From: an uncultured Mesonia sp.
Lineage (GTDB): Bacteria > Bacteroidota > Bacteroidia > Flavobacteriales > Flavobacteriaceae
Length of the DNA stretch: 64,000 nucleotides
NCBI GenBank assembly: GCA_947499595.1
Contig: CANMOY010000003.1
Location: 62,001-126,000 of the forward strand
Reading direction: 5' to 3'
In this document: one piece after another, positions 56,057-64,000 of the stretch
How the letters are laid out: each line of letters starts with the position of its first letter
How positions within the stretch are numbered: the stretch's first letter is position 1
Translations under genes and position numbers: made by a program
Notes under the pieces: generated by a model
The model's input: the letters and a program-made list of their open reading frames with translations, nothing else
Databases searched by the model: none
Told to the model about the DNA's origin: nothing

Positions 56057-57551
56057 ACAATTACTATTTTTAATTCTTGCCTTTTTGGGTGTATTCCATT
56101 ATGGCTGCGAAGAAGATACTATAGATGAATCTGAAATAGGAAATATTACTGGATCTGTAGTAATTAAAGACGATAAATCCCCAATTGCTAACGCTAAGAT
56201 TTCTACAAATCCTGCTACTTCAACTGTATTTACTGATGATTTTGGTCAATTTATTCTAGAAGGTGTCAGCGTAGGAGAATATTCTGTTCAGGCAAAAAAG
56301 GAAGGGCTTACAGCAAATTTTGAAGGCGTAACTGTTCAAGCGAACAGCAGTGTAAATGTTATATTTGAGATGGAAAATGAGGCGATTTTAAATACACCAC
56401 CAAAAGCTCCAGAGCCTTTACTTCCTCAGGATAATCAAGTCGACGTATCAAACAACTTTGAGTTTGTTTGGGCTAAAAGTACAGATAGAGAAGATCAAGA
56501 ATCATTAACTTACACACTCGAAATTAGAGATGCTCAAAACCAAGAAGTGTTGCGTTTTGAAAATATTACAGATACAATCAAACAGATTGATAATTTACAG
56601 TTTTCTAAACAATATTTTTGGCAAGTCAGTGTAAGCGATGGGGTAAATGATGCAGTGCGTAGTGAATTATTTACATTTAAAACTGCTGATTTTCCGGTAA
56701 TTACTAATTATTTTGTTAAGAATGTGAATGGGAATAATGTAATTTATGCTCTTTCTGAAGATGAAGATGAAATTCAGCTTACATCAGAAAACTACAATAG
56801 CTTTAGACCCAGAAAAAATAATGGGGTAAATAAAATTGCTTTTATGCGAAGCGTAGGAGCCCAAACGCATCTGTTCACAATGAATCCAGATGGGAGTGAC
56901 CAACAACAAATCTCAAGTATTCCAATCGGAGGATTCAATATGGAGATGGTTGATTTTGATTGGACTTCCAATGGCAACGCCCTGGTTTATCCTAATTTCA
57001 CTAACCTTTTTCAAGTGAATTATACCGGAGGTGGCACACAAGCCATTTACCAAACCTCAGACGGTAGTTTGGTTACAGAAGTTGCCGTGTATGAAAATGA
57101 CAATTCTAAAATAGCACTTATTACCAATGATAATAGTGGTTACAATGCCAAAGTATTTGTTTATGATTTAACTACAAATCTAGTCACCCATATGATTCAG
57201 CAAAACCTGCCTGGAGCAGTTGGCGGGATTGATTTTTCACCTGCAGGAAATCGCGTGTTGTTTACACGAGACGTGCAAGGTTTTGAAAATCCTAACTATA
57301 GGCAGTTAGATTCAAGAATATTTTTATATAACCTAAACACGCAAGTATTGGTAGATATTTCTACCGAGAAAGATGCAGGAACCAATGATTTGGATCCAAA
57401 GTTCTCGCCCACAGGTGCAGATATTATTTTTGTTAATGTTCCCAATAATTTAAATGCAACTCCACAAATTTATATTAGCGATATAAACCCCAACGATAAT
57501 GAACCGCGCTTTTTATTGGTAGATGGGGCCTATATGCCTGAATGGAAATAA
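56046..57551 (+). CDS. Curli-operon lipoprotein with regulatory-like, Ig/FnIII-like and PD40 propeller regions
   Basis: A 501-residue lipoprotein from the ATG at 56046, which overlaps the csgG stop by 11 bases. The lipobox is HYGC with Cys at about residue 20. Residues 30-115 form a CarboxypepD_reg-like domain (GSVVIKDDKSPIANAKIS, DDFGQFILEGVSVGEYSV). Residues 120-215 form a fibronectin-III/Ig-like domain (PEPLLPQDNQVDVSNNFEF, YFWQVSVSDG). The C-terminal 270 residues show TolB/PD40 beta-propeller repeats (LFTMNPDGSDQQQISS, GGIDFSPAGNRVLFTRD, PKFSPTGADIIFV). No E. coli curli gene corresponds. A surface or periplasmic binding role in curli assembly or anchoring is inferred from operon position. 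Confidence 0.85.
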   Translation: MKNKQLLFLILAFLGVFHYGCEEDTIDESEIGNITGSVVIKDDKSPIANAKISTNPATSTVFTDDFGQFILEGVSVGEYSVQAKKEGLTANFEGVTVQANSSVNVIFEMENEAILNTPPKAPEPLLPQDNQVDVSNNFEFVWAKSTDREDQESLTYTLEIRDAQNQEVLRFENITDTIKQIDNLQFSKQYFWQVSVSDGVNDAVRSELFTFKTADFPVITNYFVKNVNGNNVIYALSEDEDEIQLTSENYNSFRPRKNNGVNKIAFMRSVGAQTHLFTMNPDGSDQQQISSIPIGGFNMEMVDFDWTSNGNALVYPNFTNLFQVNYTGGGTQAIYQTSDGSLVTEVAVYENDNSKIALITNDNSGYNAKVFVYDLTTNLVTHMIQQNLPGAVGGIDFSPAGNRVLFTRDVQGFENPNYRQLDSRIFLYNLNTQVLVDISTEKDAGTNDLDPKFSPTGADIIFVNVPNNLNATPQIYISDINPNDNEPRFLLVDGAYMPEWK

Positions 57552-57588
57552 TATTTAAATAATAATAAAAGCTTACTTGTAAATTAAG

Positions 57589-57596
57589 TACTTTTG
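57589..57596 (+). promoter_or_regulatory. Promoter -7 element for purM
   Basis: TACTTTTG fits TAnnTTTG, ending 20 bases before the purM ATG. No TTG at a standard -33 distance. It separates purM from the curli operon. Confidence 0.5.
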
Positions 57597-57616
57597 CAAC
57601 TTTAAAAGCATTTGAT

Positions 57617-58792
57617 ATGAACAAGGTAAGTAAACGATATGCTCAACGTGGAGTTTCTGCGCAAAAAGAAGATGTACACAACGCGATTAAAAACGTAGAT
57701 AAAGGATTGTATCCGCAAGCCTTTTGTAAAATTGTACCCGATTACTTAACTGGATCTGAGGAACATTGTTTGGTTATGCATGCAGATGGTGCCGGCACTA
57801 AATCTTCCTTAGCTTATATGTATTGGAAAGAAACGGGAGACTTGAGCGTGTGGAAAGGAATTGCTCAAGATGCTTTGATCATGAATATTGATGACTTACT
57901 TTGTGTAGGAGCTACTGACAATATTCTTTTAAGCTCGACCATAGGGAGAAACAAAAATGTAATTCCCGGCGAAGTGATTTCGGCTATAATTGCGGGAACA
58001 GAAGAGTTAATCGAGAGCTTAAAAGAGCACGGGGTGAATATCTTTTCAACAGGAGGCGAGACCGCCGATGTGGGAGACTTGGTGCGTAGCATAATCGTAG
58101 ATTCAACCGTGACAGCTAGAATGCGACGTGATCACGTCATTGATAACAAAAATATTCAAGCTGGAGACGTTATAGTTGGCTTAGCTTCATATGGTAAAGC
58201 TAGTTATGAAGATGCTTATAACGGCGGGATGGGTAGTAATGGACTAACCTCGGCAAGACATGATGTTTTTAATTCTGCTTTAGCGCAAAAATATCCGGAA
58301 AGTTTTGATGCCAATATACCCAAAGAATTGGTTTACTCAGGTTCAAAAAATTTACTTGATGAAACAGAAACAGAATTGGATGCAGGTAAATTAGTTTTAT
58401 CTCCAACACGAACTTACGCTCCTATTGTTAAAGAGGTTTTATCAAAAATAAATCGAAAAGAAATTCACGGTATGGTGCATTGTAGTGGCGGTGCACAAAC
58501 TAAAATTCTCCATTTTGTTGAAAATTTACATATCGTAAAAAACAATATGTTTGAGGTGCCGCCGTTGTTTGCAATGATTCAAGAAGAGAGTAAAACAGAT
58601 TGGAAAGAGATGTATCAAGTTTTTAATATGGGGCATCGCTTAGAGTTTTATGTTCCTCAAGAAGTGGCCGAAAAAATTATTGCCATCTCAAAATCATTTG
58701 ATGTAGATGCAAAAATAATAGGTCGAGTTGAAGCCTCTAAGAAGGGGAAAAGTCTTAGTATCCAATCAGATAAAGGAACTTTCGATTACTAA
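57617..58792 (+). CDS. purM: Phosphoribosylformylglycinamidine cyclo-ligase (AIR synthase)
   Basis: Purine-biosynthesis enzyme of 391 residues that closes FGAM to 5-aminoimidazole ribotide with ATP. It belongs to the longer, divergent Bacteroidota form. Conserved parts are YAQRGVSAQKEDVHNAIKNV (start), LVMHADGAGTKSSLAYMYW (about 52-70), IAQDALIMNIDDLLCVGAT (about 83-101), FSTGGETADVGDLVRSII (about 143-160) and HCSGGAQTKILHF (about 290-302). The ATP- and substrate-binding glycine/aspartate residues of the PurM fold are kept. Confidence 0.93.
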   Translation: MNKVSKRYAQRGVSAQKEDVHNAIKNVDKGLYPQAFCKIVPDYLTGSEEHCLVMHADGAGTKSSLAYMYWKETGDLSVWKGIAQDALIMNIDDLLCVGATDNILLSSTIGRNKNVIPGEVISAIIAGTEELIESLKEHGVNIFSTGGETADVGDLVRSIIVDSTVTARMRRDHVIDNKNIQAGDVIVGLASYGKASYEDAYNGGMGSNGLTSARHDVFNSALAQKYPESFDANIPKELVYSGSKNLLDETETELDAGKLVLSPTRTYAPIVKEVLSKINRKEIHGMVHCSGGAQTKILHFVENLHIVKNNMFEVPPLFAMIQEESKTDWKEMYQVFNMGHRLEFYVPQEVAEKIIAISKSFDVDAKIIGRVEASKKGKSLSIQSDKGTFDY

Positions 58793-58809
58793 ACCGATAA
58801 GTGTTGTTG

Positions 58810-59847
58810 ATGAATTTGCGATATGATAAGCTCAAAGCGTATCTGTTAGCTTGGGTGTGCATTTTATGCGTAAACGTATCTTATGCTCAAGTGTCTGATA
58901 CGATTAGACCATTTATTTTTAGAGCCAGAACGGTCATACCTTCAAGTATAGATTATACTCCTAACCAAGTGCTTAAACGTAAGGTGCCGGTATCTTATTG
59001 GACCAAAGTCAACAAAATAGAATACGATATTAGCGAGGTGGCTTTCATCAATTGGAATGCCGGGGGAGTTTCATCATTATCTAGTTTGTTAAATGCAAAA
59101 TTTAAACGTATTTATGAGCGAGGTTTTTTGAGATGGAACAATGAGTTGCTCGTGCGCTATGGTGTCAACCAACAAAAAGATGAGATTTTAAAAAAGACCG
59201 ATGATAATATAGAGCTTAACTCCACTATTGGTTTTCGAGCAGATAGTCTTTCCAATTGGTTCTATTCGGCAAAAATGAGAGTAAGTACTCAATTGACCAA
59301 TGGGTATAAGTATCCTAATACTGATGATAAAATATCAACATTCTTCTCGCCTGCCAATGTGTTTCTTGGGGTCGGGGGAGAAATTAACATCGAAGAGAAA
59401 AACTTCTCAGCCTATGCTTCGCCTTTAACACTAAGATCTACAATGGTTCTTGACCAAGAATTAGCCAATCAAGGTGCTTTTGGTGTAACCCCTGCTGTTT
59501 ATGATGAGGAGGGGAACCTGCTAAAAGAAGGGGAAAATACCAAAACAGAATTAGGTATATTAATTACGGCAGAACATGACTTGACCCTTTGGGAGAATGT
59601 TAGTATGCACAATAGGCTTAGTTTATATTCAGATTATATAGATAAATTTGGCAACGTAGATGTTGATTGGGAGTTTCGCCTTAATTTTAAAGTCAATAGT
59701 TTTATCCGGGCACGTTTAGGGTCTCACTTAAAATATGATGACAATATAAAAATCCAAGTTGAAAATGAAGCTGGAGAGCTAGTAGAAGGAGGCTCTCGCG
59801 TACAGTGGAAACAGCAATTAGGTATAGGGGTAACGGTTGCCTTTTAA
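58810..59847 (+). CDS. DUF3078-family outer-membrane-like protein
   Basis: A 345-residue exported protein; signal peptide cleaved after VSYAQ near residue 27. The body is beta-strand rich with repeated aromatic-ended strands (WNAGGVSSLSSLLNAKFKR, LRWNNELLVRYGVNQQKDE, FRLNFKVNSFIRARLGSHL) and ends VGVTVAF-like with a C-terminal Phe (GIGVTVAF), typical of a beta barrel recognised by BAM. It matches the DUF3078 family, which has no known function. The ATG at 58810 is preferred over a GTG nine bases upstream. It lies 17 bases after purM. Confidence 0.85.
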   Translation: MNLRYDKLKAYLLAWVCILCVNVSYAQVSDTIRPFIFRARTVIPSSIDYTPNQVLKRKVPVSYWTKVNKIEYDISEVAFINWNAGGVSSLSSLLNAKFKRIYERGFLRWNNELLVRYGVNQQKDEILKKTDDNIELNSTIGFRADSLSNWFYSAKMRVSTQLTNGYKYPNTDDKISTFFSPANVFLGVGGEINIEEKNFSAYASPLTLRSTMVLDQELANQGAFGVTPAVYDEEGNLLKEGENTKTELGILITAEHDLTLWENVSMHNRLSLYSDYIDKFGNVDVDWEFRLNFKVNSFIRARLGSHLKYDDNIKIQVENEAGELVEGGSRVQWKQQLGIGVTVAF

Positions 59848-60040
59848 ACGGATTTTGCCTCTAGTAATCTTCAAAACTTGTTAACTTTTTTCTGTTGATA
59901 AATAATTAAGTCGCTTTTAATCAGTTAATTGGCATTGTGATTTTGTAAACTTTTATTTTTAAGGTGTAAAACATGTCTTTTTTTTTGCTAAGTTTATCTT
60001 TTGAAATTTAGATAAAACATTCACCGCAAAAAGCCTGATT
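59848..60040. other. Leader region of the B12-dependent ribonucleotide reductase gene
   Basis: These 193 bases contain no gene. I looked for a cobalamin riboswitch and for NrdR boxes and saw neither. A TATCTTTTG word near 59994 resembles a -7 element with one extra T. Confidence 0.45.
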
Positions 60041-62587
60041 ATGAAAGTAAAAACAAAACAAAAAACTTCAGTTTTTTCACAAGATGAAGCATTCAAAGCT
60101 TCTCTAGAATATTTTAATGGCGATGATCTTGCTGCTCGTGTATGGGTAAACAAATACGCGCTAAAAGATTCTGAAGGGAATATCTATGAGGCAACTCCTA
60201 ATGATATGCATCGTCGTATCGCTAAAGAAATTGCTAGAATAGAAAAAAGGTATCCTAACCCAATGAGTGAAGAGGAGGTTTTTAATCTTATTAAAGATTT
60301 TAAATATATTGTACCTCAAGGTAGCCCTATGGCCGGTATAGGAAATCCCTATCAGGTAGCCTCGCTTTCTAATTGTTTTGTAATAGGTAATGACGGCGAT
60401 TCAGACTCCTACGGGGGAATAATGAAGATAGATCAAGAGCAAGTTCAGTTAATGAAACGTCGCGGAGGGGTTGGTCACGATTTATCGCATATAAGACCAA
60501 AAGGTAGCGAAGTGAAAAACTCAGCCCTTACTTCAACCGGGGTAGTGCCTTTTATGGAGCGCTATTCGAATTCAACACGAGAAGTTGCGCAAGACGGTAG
60601 ACGAGGAGCTCTAATGCTTTCGGTTTCTATAAATCACCCAGATGCAGAAGACTTTATAGATGCTAAAATGGAACAAGGCAAAGTGACCGGAGCTAATGTC
60701 TCGGTGAGAATTGATGATGAGTTTATGAAAGCAGTTAAAAACGCTACGTCTTATACTCAAAAATATCCTGTTTTTAGCGAAAAGCCAAAATTTGAAAAAG
60801 AAATTGATGCTTCAGGAGTATGGAAAAAGATAGTCCACAATGCGTGGAAATCAGCCGAACCAGGTATATTATTCTGGGATACAATTGCGAGAGAATCTAT
60901 ACCAGATTGTTATGCCGACCTAGGGTATAAAACCGTATCAACAAATCCGTGTGGAGAGATACCATTGTGCCCGTACGATTCTTGTAGGTTATTGGCTATT
61001 AACTTATTCTCATACGTTAATAATCCTTTTACTCCAGAAGCTAGTTTTGACTTTGATTTATTTAAGAAGCATGCTGCTTACGCTCAGCGTATGATGGACG
61101 ATATCATTGATCTCGAGCTTGAAAAAATAGATGCGATTATAGAAAAGATTGATGCTGATCCAGAATCTTCAGAAATTAAAGCAACCGAGCGTAATTTATG
61201 GGAAAACATTCAGCGAAAAGCTGAAGAAGGAAGAAGAACAGGAATTGGTATTACAGCCGAAGGAGACATGTTAGCTGCCCTAGGAATCAAGTATGGTTCG
61301 CAAGAAGGTAACGACTTCTCGGTAGAAGTTCACAAAAATTTAGCTTTAGCCGTCTATCGCGGATCGGTTTATACCGCCAAAGAAAGAGGTTCTTTTGCAA
61401 TCTATGATTCAGAAAGAGAAGCCAATAACCCGTTTATACTCCGTTTGAAGGAAGCCGATGAGCAACTGTATTATGAAATGATGGAGTATGGTAGACGAAA
61501 TATAGCGCTACTAACAATAGCTCCAACTGGGACTACAAGTTTAATGACCCAAACAAGTTCGGGAATTGAACCCGTCTTTTTACCGGTCTATAAACGTAGG
61601 CGTAAAGTAAATCCAAATGACAAAGAAGCCCGTGTAGATTTTGTTGATGAAGTAGGCGATTCTTGGGAAGAGTATGTTGTATTTCATCACAGGTTTAAAC
61701 AATGGATGCAAGTCCAAGGCTATGATGTGAATAAAAATTACACCCAACAAGAGTTAGATCAACTCGTGCAAGAGTCGCCCTATTACAAAGCTACCTCAAA
61801 CGATGTAGATTGGTTAAGCAAAGTTCATATGCAAGGCGCAGTGCAAAAATGGGTAGATCACTCTATTAGTGTAACGATTAACTTGCCTCACGATGTGTCG
61901 GAAGAATTAGTAGGAAAGCTTTACCTTGAAGCTTGGCAATCGGGATGTAAAGGGGTTACCGTTTATAGAGACGGTTCAAGAAGTGGTGTATTGATTTCGA
62001 ACGAAGAAAAAGAAGAAGAAAATGCAGAAACTTTAACTGCTTTCCCTACAAAAAGACCAGATGTTTTAACAGCCGATATTGTGCGTTTTCAAAACAATAA
62101 AGAGAAGTGGATTGCTTTTATTGGAAGTATAAATGATCAACCTTATGAGATTTTTACCGGTCTAGCCGATGATGAAGACGGTATTTTATTGCCACGCTGG
62201 GTGACCAATGGATTAATTATTAAGAACAGAAATGCAGACGGTACTTCTCGTTATGATTTCCAATACGAGAATAAGCGTGGTTATAAAACCACTATTGAAG
62301 GGCTTTCGCATAAATTTGACCCAGAATATTGGAATTATGCAAAACTGATTTCAAGTACTTTGCGCTACGGAATGCCTATCAATAAAATTGTAGACCTTAT
62401 TAATAGTCTTCAACTTGACAGTCAGTCTATAAATACCTGGAAAAATGGTGTAGTGCGTGCACTCAAGCGATATGTAGAAGATGGAACTCAAGCCAAAGGC
62501 AGATGTCAAAGCTGTAACTCAGACCAATTGGTGTATCAAGAGGGATGCCTTACTTGTACCAATTGCGGTTCTTCGAAATGCGGATAA
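60041..62587 (+). CDS. nrdJ: Adenosylcobalamin-dependent (class II) ribonucleoside-diphosphate reductase
   Basis: An 848-residue ribonucleotide reductase that makes deoxyribonucleotides using a B12 radical. Motifs of the alpha barrel are visible: QGSPMAGIGNPYQVASLSNCF (about 93-113) with the first redox cysteine, STNPCGEIPLCPYDSCRLLAIN-type sequence (about 305-326) with the radical-site Asn-x-Cys-x-Glu, and TIAPTGTTSLMTQTSSGIEP (about 491-510). The C terminus has a zinc-ribbon-like tail, CQSCNSDQLVYQEGCLTCTN then CGSSKCG. The tyrosine pair of class I is absent. No NrdB partner is adjacent, as expected. Confidence 0.95.
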   Translation: MKVKTKQKTSVFSQDEAFKASLEYFNGDDLAARVWVNKYALKDSEGNIYEATPNDMHRRIAKEIARIEKRYPNPMSEEEVFNLIKDFKYIVPQGSPMAGIGNPYQVASLSNCFVIGNDGDSDSYGGIMKIDQEQVQLMKRRGGVGHDLSHIRPKGSEVKNSALTSTGVVPFMERYSNSTREVAQDGRRGALMLSVSINHPDAEDFIDAKMEQGKVTGANVSVRIDDEFMKAVKNATSYTQKYPVFSEKPKFEKEIDASGVWKKIVHNAWKSAEPGILFWDTIARESIPDCYADLGYKTVSTNPCGEIPLCPYDSCRLLAINLFSYVNNPFTPEASFDFDLFKKHAAYAQRMMDDIIDLELEKIDAIIEKIDADPESSEIKATERNLWENIQRKAEEGRRTGIGITAEGDMLAALGIKYGSQEGNDFSVEVHKNLALAVYRGSVYTAKERGSFAIYDSEREANNPFILRLKEADEQLYYEMMEYGRRNIALLTIAPTGTTSLMTQTSSGIEPVFLPVYKRRRKVNPNDKEARVDFVDEVGDSWEEYVVFHHRFKQWMQVQGYDVNKNYTQQELDQLVQESPYYKATSNDVDWLSKVHMQGAVQKWVDHSISVTINLPHDVSEELVGKLYLEAWQSGCKGVTVYRDGSRSGVLISNEEKEEENAETLTAFPTKRPDVLTADIVRFQNNKEKWIAFIGSINDQPYEIFTGLADDEDGILLPRWVTNGLIIKNRNADGTSRYDFQYENKRGYKTTIEGLSHKFDPEYWNYAKLISSTLRYGMPINKIVDLINSLQLDSQSINTWKNGVVRALKRYVEDGTQAKGRCQSCNSDQLVYQEGCLTCTNCGSSKCG

Positions 62588-62620
62588 AATTAGTAAGTAT
62601 TAAATTCAATCTGTAAATTA

Positions 62621-62652
62621 AAAAACGATCAATAAGTATTGGTCGTTTTTTA
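62621..62652 (+). terminator. Terminator of nrdJ
   Basis: Stem AAAAACGATCAATA / TATTGGTCGTTTTT (one T-G pair) with a two-base loop and T-run, 34 bases after the stop. Confidence 0.8.
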
Positions 62653-62762
62653 ATTTATACAACAAGTAATTGTTGCTTATGCGGAATTAATAGCAACTAG
62701 AAAAATATACTGGTTGGAGCATAATATTAAAAGCAGCAGTTAATACAATCAAGAAATAATCG

Positions 62763-62770
62763 TAAATTTG
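62763..62770 (+). promoter_or_regulatory. Promoter -7 element for prfA-pyrF
   Basis: TAAATTTG, an exact -7 match, 18 bases before the prfA ATG. The -33 TTG is missing. Confidence 0.5.
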
Positions 62771-62788
62771 TGCAATTATTGAATTTTT

Positions 62789-63865
62789 ATGATAGATAAA
62801 TTAAACATAGTAAAGCAGCGATTTGACGAGGTTAACGATTTAATTATACAACCTGAAATCATTGCCGATCAAAAAAGATATGTAGAGCTTACAAAAGAGT
62901 ATAAAGACCTTAAAAAGTTAATGGTAGAGCGAGAGCGCTATGTAGAACTTACTCAAAATAAGAGCGAAGCCGAAGAGATAATTGCAGATGGGAGTGATGA
63001 GGAAATGGTCGAAATGGCCAAAATGCAGTTGGAAGAGGCTAAGCAAGAACTTCCTGAGCTAGAGGAAAAGATAAGAATGATGCTTATTCCTAAAGATCCT
63101 GAAGATGCTAAAAATGCAGTAGTTGAGGTTCGTGCGGGAACAGGCGGGGATGAAGCAAGTATTTTTGCAGGAGATATTTACAAAATGCTTACTAAATATT
63201 GCGAAAGTAAAGGCTGGAGTGTAAGCACAGTAGATTTTTCTGAAGGAACAAATGGAGGGTTCAAAGAGATTCAATTTGAGGTTAGTGGTGAAGATGTTTA
63301 TGGCACCTTAAAGTATGAGGCAGGAGTACACCGTGTACAACGAGTACCACAGACTGAAACTCAAGGAAGGGTGCATACTAGCGCAGCAACCGTAATGGTT
63401 TTTCCAGAAGCCGAAGAATTTGATGTAGAAATAGATCCTAAAGATGTAAGAATTGACTACTTCTGTTCATCTGGTCCTGGAGGGCAATCGGTAAATACTA
63501 CCTATTCTGCTGTTCGCCTTACACACGAACCTACAGGTATAGTAGCTCAATGTCAAGATCAAAAATCACAGCATAAAAATAAAGAAAAGGCATTTAAAGT
63601 TTTACGCTCTAGATTGTATGATATGGAGCTGGCCAAAAAACAAGAAGCCGATGCAGCTAAAAGAGGTTCAATGGTAACCAGTGGTGACCGTAGTGCAAAA
63701 ATTAGAACCTATAATTATCCGCAAGGCCGTGTTACCGACCATCGTATAAATTTAACTTTATATGATTTGTCGAATATAATTAACGGGGATATTCAAAAAA
63801 TCATTGACGAATTAAAATTGGTGGCCAATACCGAAAAACTTAAAGAAGGATCAGATATCTTTTAA
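62789..63865 (+). CDS. prfA: Peptide chain release factor 1
   Basis: Class I release factor (358 residues) that reads UAA and UAG and triggers peptide release on the ribosome. The catalytic motif is [20 protein letters not shown] (about 226-245) with GGQ, followed by ARCQDQKSQ-like [17 protein letters not shown]. The stop-codon-recognition (PxT) region reads [20 protein letters not shown] (about 182-201), with P-Q-T in place of the E. coli P-A-T. The N-terminal coiled-coil domain is normal. The frame has no programmed shift, unlike prfB. pyrF follows after 27 bases. Confidence 0.97.
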   Translation: MIDKLNIVKQRFDEVNDLIIQPEIIADQKRYVELTKEYKDLKKLMVERERYVELTQNKSEAEEIIADGSDEEMVEMAKMQLEEAKQELPELEEKIRMMLIPKDPEDAKNAVVEVRAGTGGDEASIFAGDIYKMLTKYCESKGWSVSTVDFSEGTNGGFKEIQFEVSGEDVYGTLKYEAGVHRVQRVPQTETQGRVHTSAATVMVFPEAEEFDVEIDPKDVRIDYFCSSGPGGQSVNTTYSAVRLTHEPTGIVAQCQDQKSQHKNKEKAFKVLRSRLYDMELAKKQEADAAKRGSMVTSGDRSAKIRTYNYPQGRVTDHRINLTLYDLSNIINGDIQKIIDELKLVANTEKLKEGSDIF

Positions 63866-63892
63866 TCTTTTAAAGACACTTGCACCACAATT

Positions 63893-64000
63893 ATGACCAC
63901 AGCAGAACTTGTTCAGCAAATAAAGCAAAAGAAATCTTTTTTATGTGTCGGTTTAGATGCCGATTTAGATAAAATCCCCGAGCACTTACTTCAAGAAGAA
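63893..64000 (+). CDS. pyrF: Orotidine 5'-phosphate decarboxylase (partial, first 36 residues)
   Basis: The gene runs off the right edge. The visible N terminus reads [20 protein letters not shown] followed by [16 protein letters not shown]. The strand [14 protein letters not shown] is the first strand of the OMP decarboxylase barrel with its substrate-binding aspartate, in the longer (type 2, about 270 residues) form. It is 27 bases downstream of prfA and probably co-transcribed. Confidence 0.88.
   Translation, partial: MTTAELVQQIKQKKSFLCVGLDADLDKIPEHLLQEE

Noticed and set aside
59848-60040. Possible cobalamin riboswitch or NrdR boxes before nrdJ
   Set aside because: No B12-box-like core or paired NrdR palindromes could be seen by eye; recorded only as a negative observation.

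Overview
The window reads as a chromosomal segment of a marine-type member of Flavobacteriaceae (phylum Bacteroidota). The evidence is a low-GC (mid-30s percent by eye) sequence, promoters of the Bacteroidota type (TTG, about 19 bases, TAnnTTTG) with few Shine-Dalgarno sites, type IX secretion parts (a PorT/SprT-like barrel and a SprA 'plug' protein), TamL, a Na+-pumping NADH dehydrogenase, a type III glutamine synthetase and a Bacteroidota-style curli operon. Most of the window is ordinary, densely packed core genome. I see no CRISPR array, prophage, rRNA operon or intact insertion sequence.

Layout. 1-3.5 kb: tamL (cut by the left edge) divergent from a SpoU-type RNA methyltransferase, then porT and ubiE. 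3.5-10.3 kb: trkA-trkH potassium uptake, an aminotransferase/desaturase pair and a small channel-like TrkA_C protein. 10.3-14.6 kb: rsmG, pruA, apaG and the T9SS plug gene. 14.7-22.8 kb: nqrABCDEF, followed by two small conserved genes and apbE, whose product attaches FMN to NqrB and NqrC. 22.8-26.8 kb: a tight five-gene minus-strand operon, gpmI - thioredoxin-like lipoprotein - HAD phosphatase - map - methyltransferase. 26.9-30.2 kb: a Tat-exported M15 peptidase, two acetyltransferases, tRNA-Gly, glsA and pepE. 30.3-36.2 kb: two paralogous envelope proteins, a DUF6702-like protein, an M1 peptidase, tatA, PAP2 and DinB genes.

36.2-44.4 kb holds a kynurenine degradation cluster in two minus-strand transcription units: kynU-kmo-decarboxylase/hydratase-deaminase, and aldehyde dehydrogenase-SDR-ACMSD-O-methyltransferase. 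It covers kynurenine to 3-hydroxyanthranilate and 2-aminomuconate semialdehyde onward, but the ring-opening 3-hydroxyanthranilate dioxygenase is not present in the window. 44.4-51.2 kb contains a tiny lipoprotein gene, a lone glutamine amidotransferase, a rhodanese, a decayed transposase end beside tRNA-Arg, apt, a Ca2+/Na+ exchanger and glnA (type III).

51.2-57.6 kb is the most distinctive region: a curli operon csgA-csgB-csgE-csgF-csgG plus a lipoprotein gene. Three parts depart from the E. coli model. CsgE carries an N-terminal domain resembling the CsgH amyloid inhibitor, CsgG carries a C-terminal beta-barrel-like domain of about 170 residues, and the last gene encodes a lipoprotein with a predicted TolB/PD40-type propeller. 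A hairpin between csgA and csgB could set the ratio of major to minor subunits. 57.6-64 kb returns to core functions: purM, a DUF3078 protein, a B12-dependent ribonucleotide reductase, prfA and the start of pyrF.
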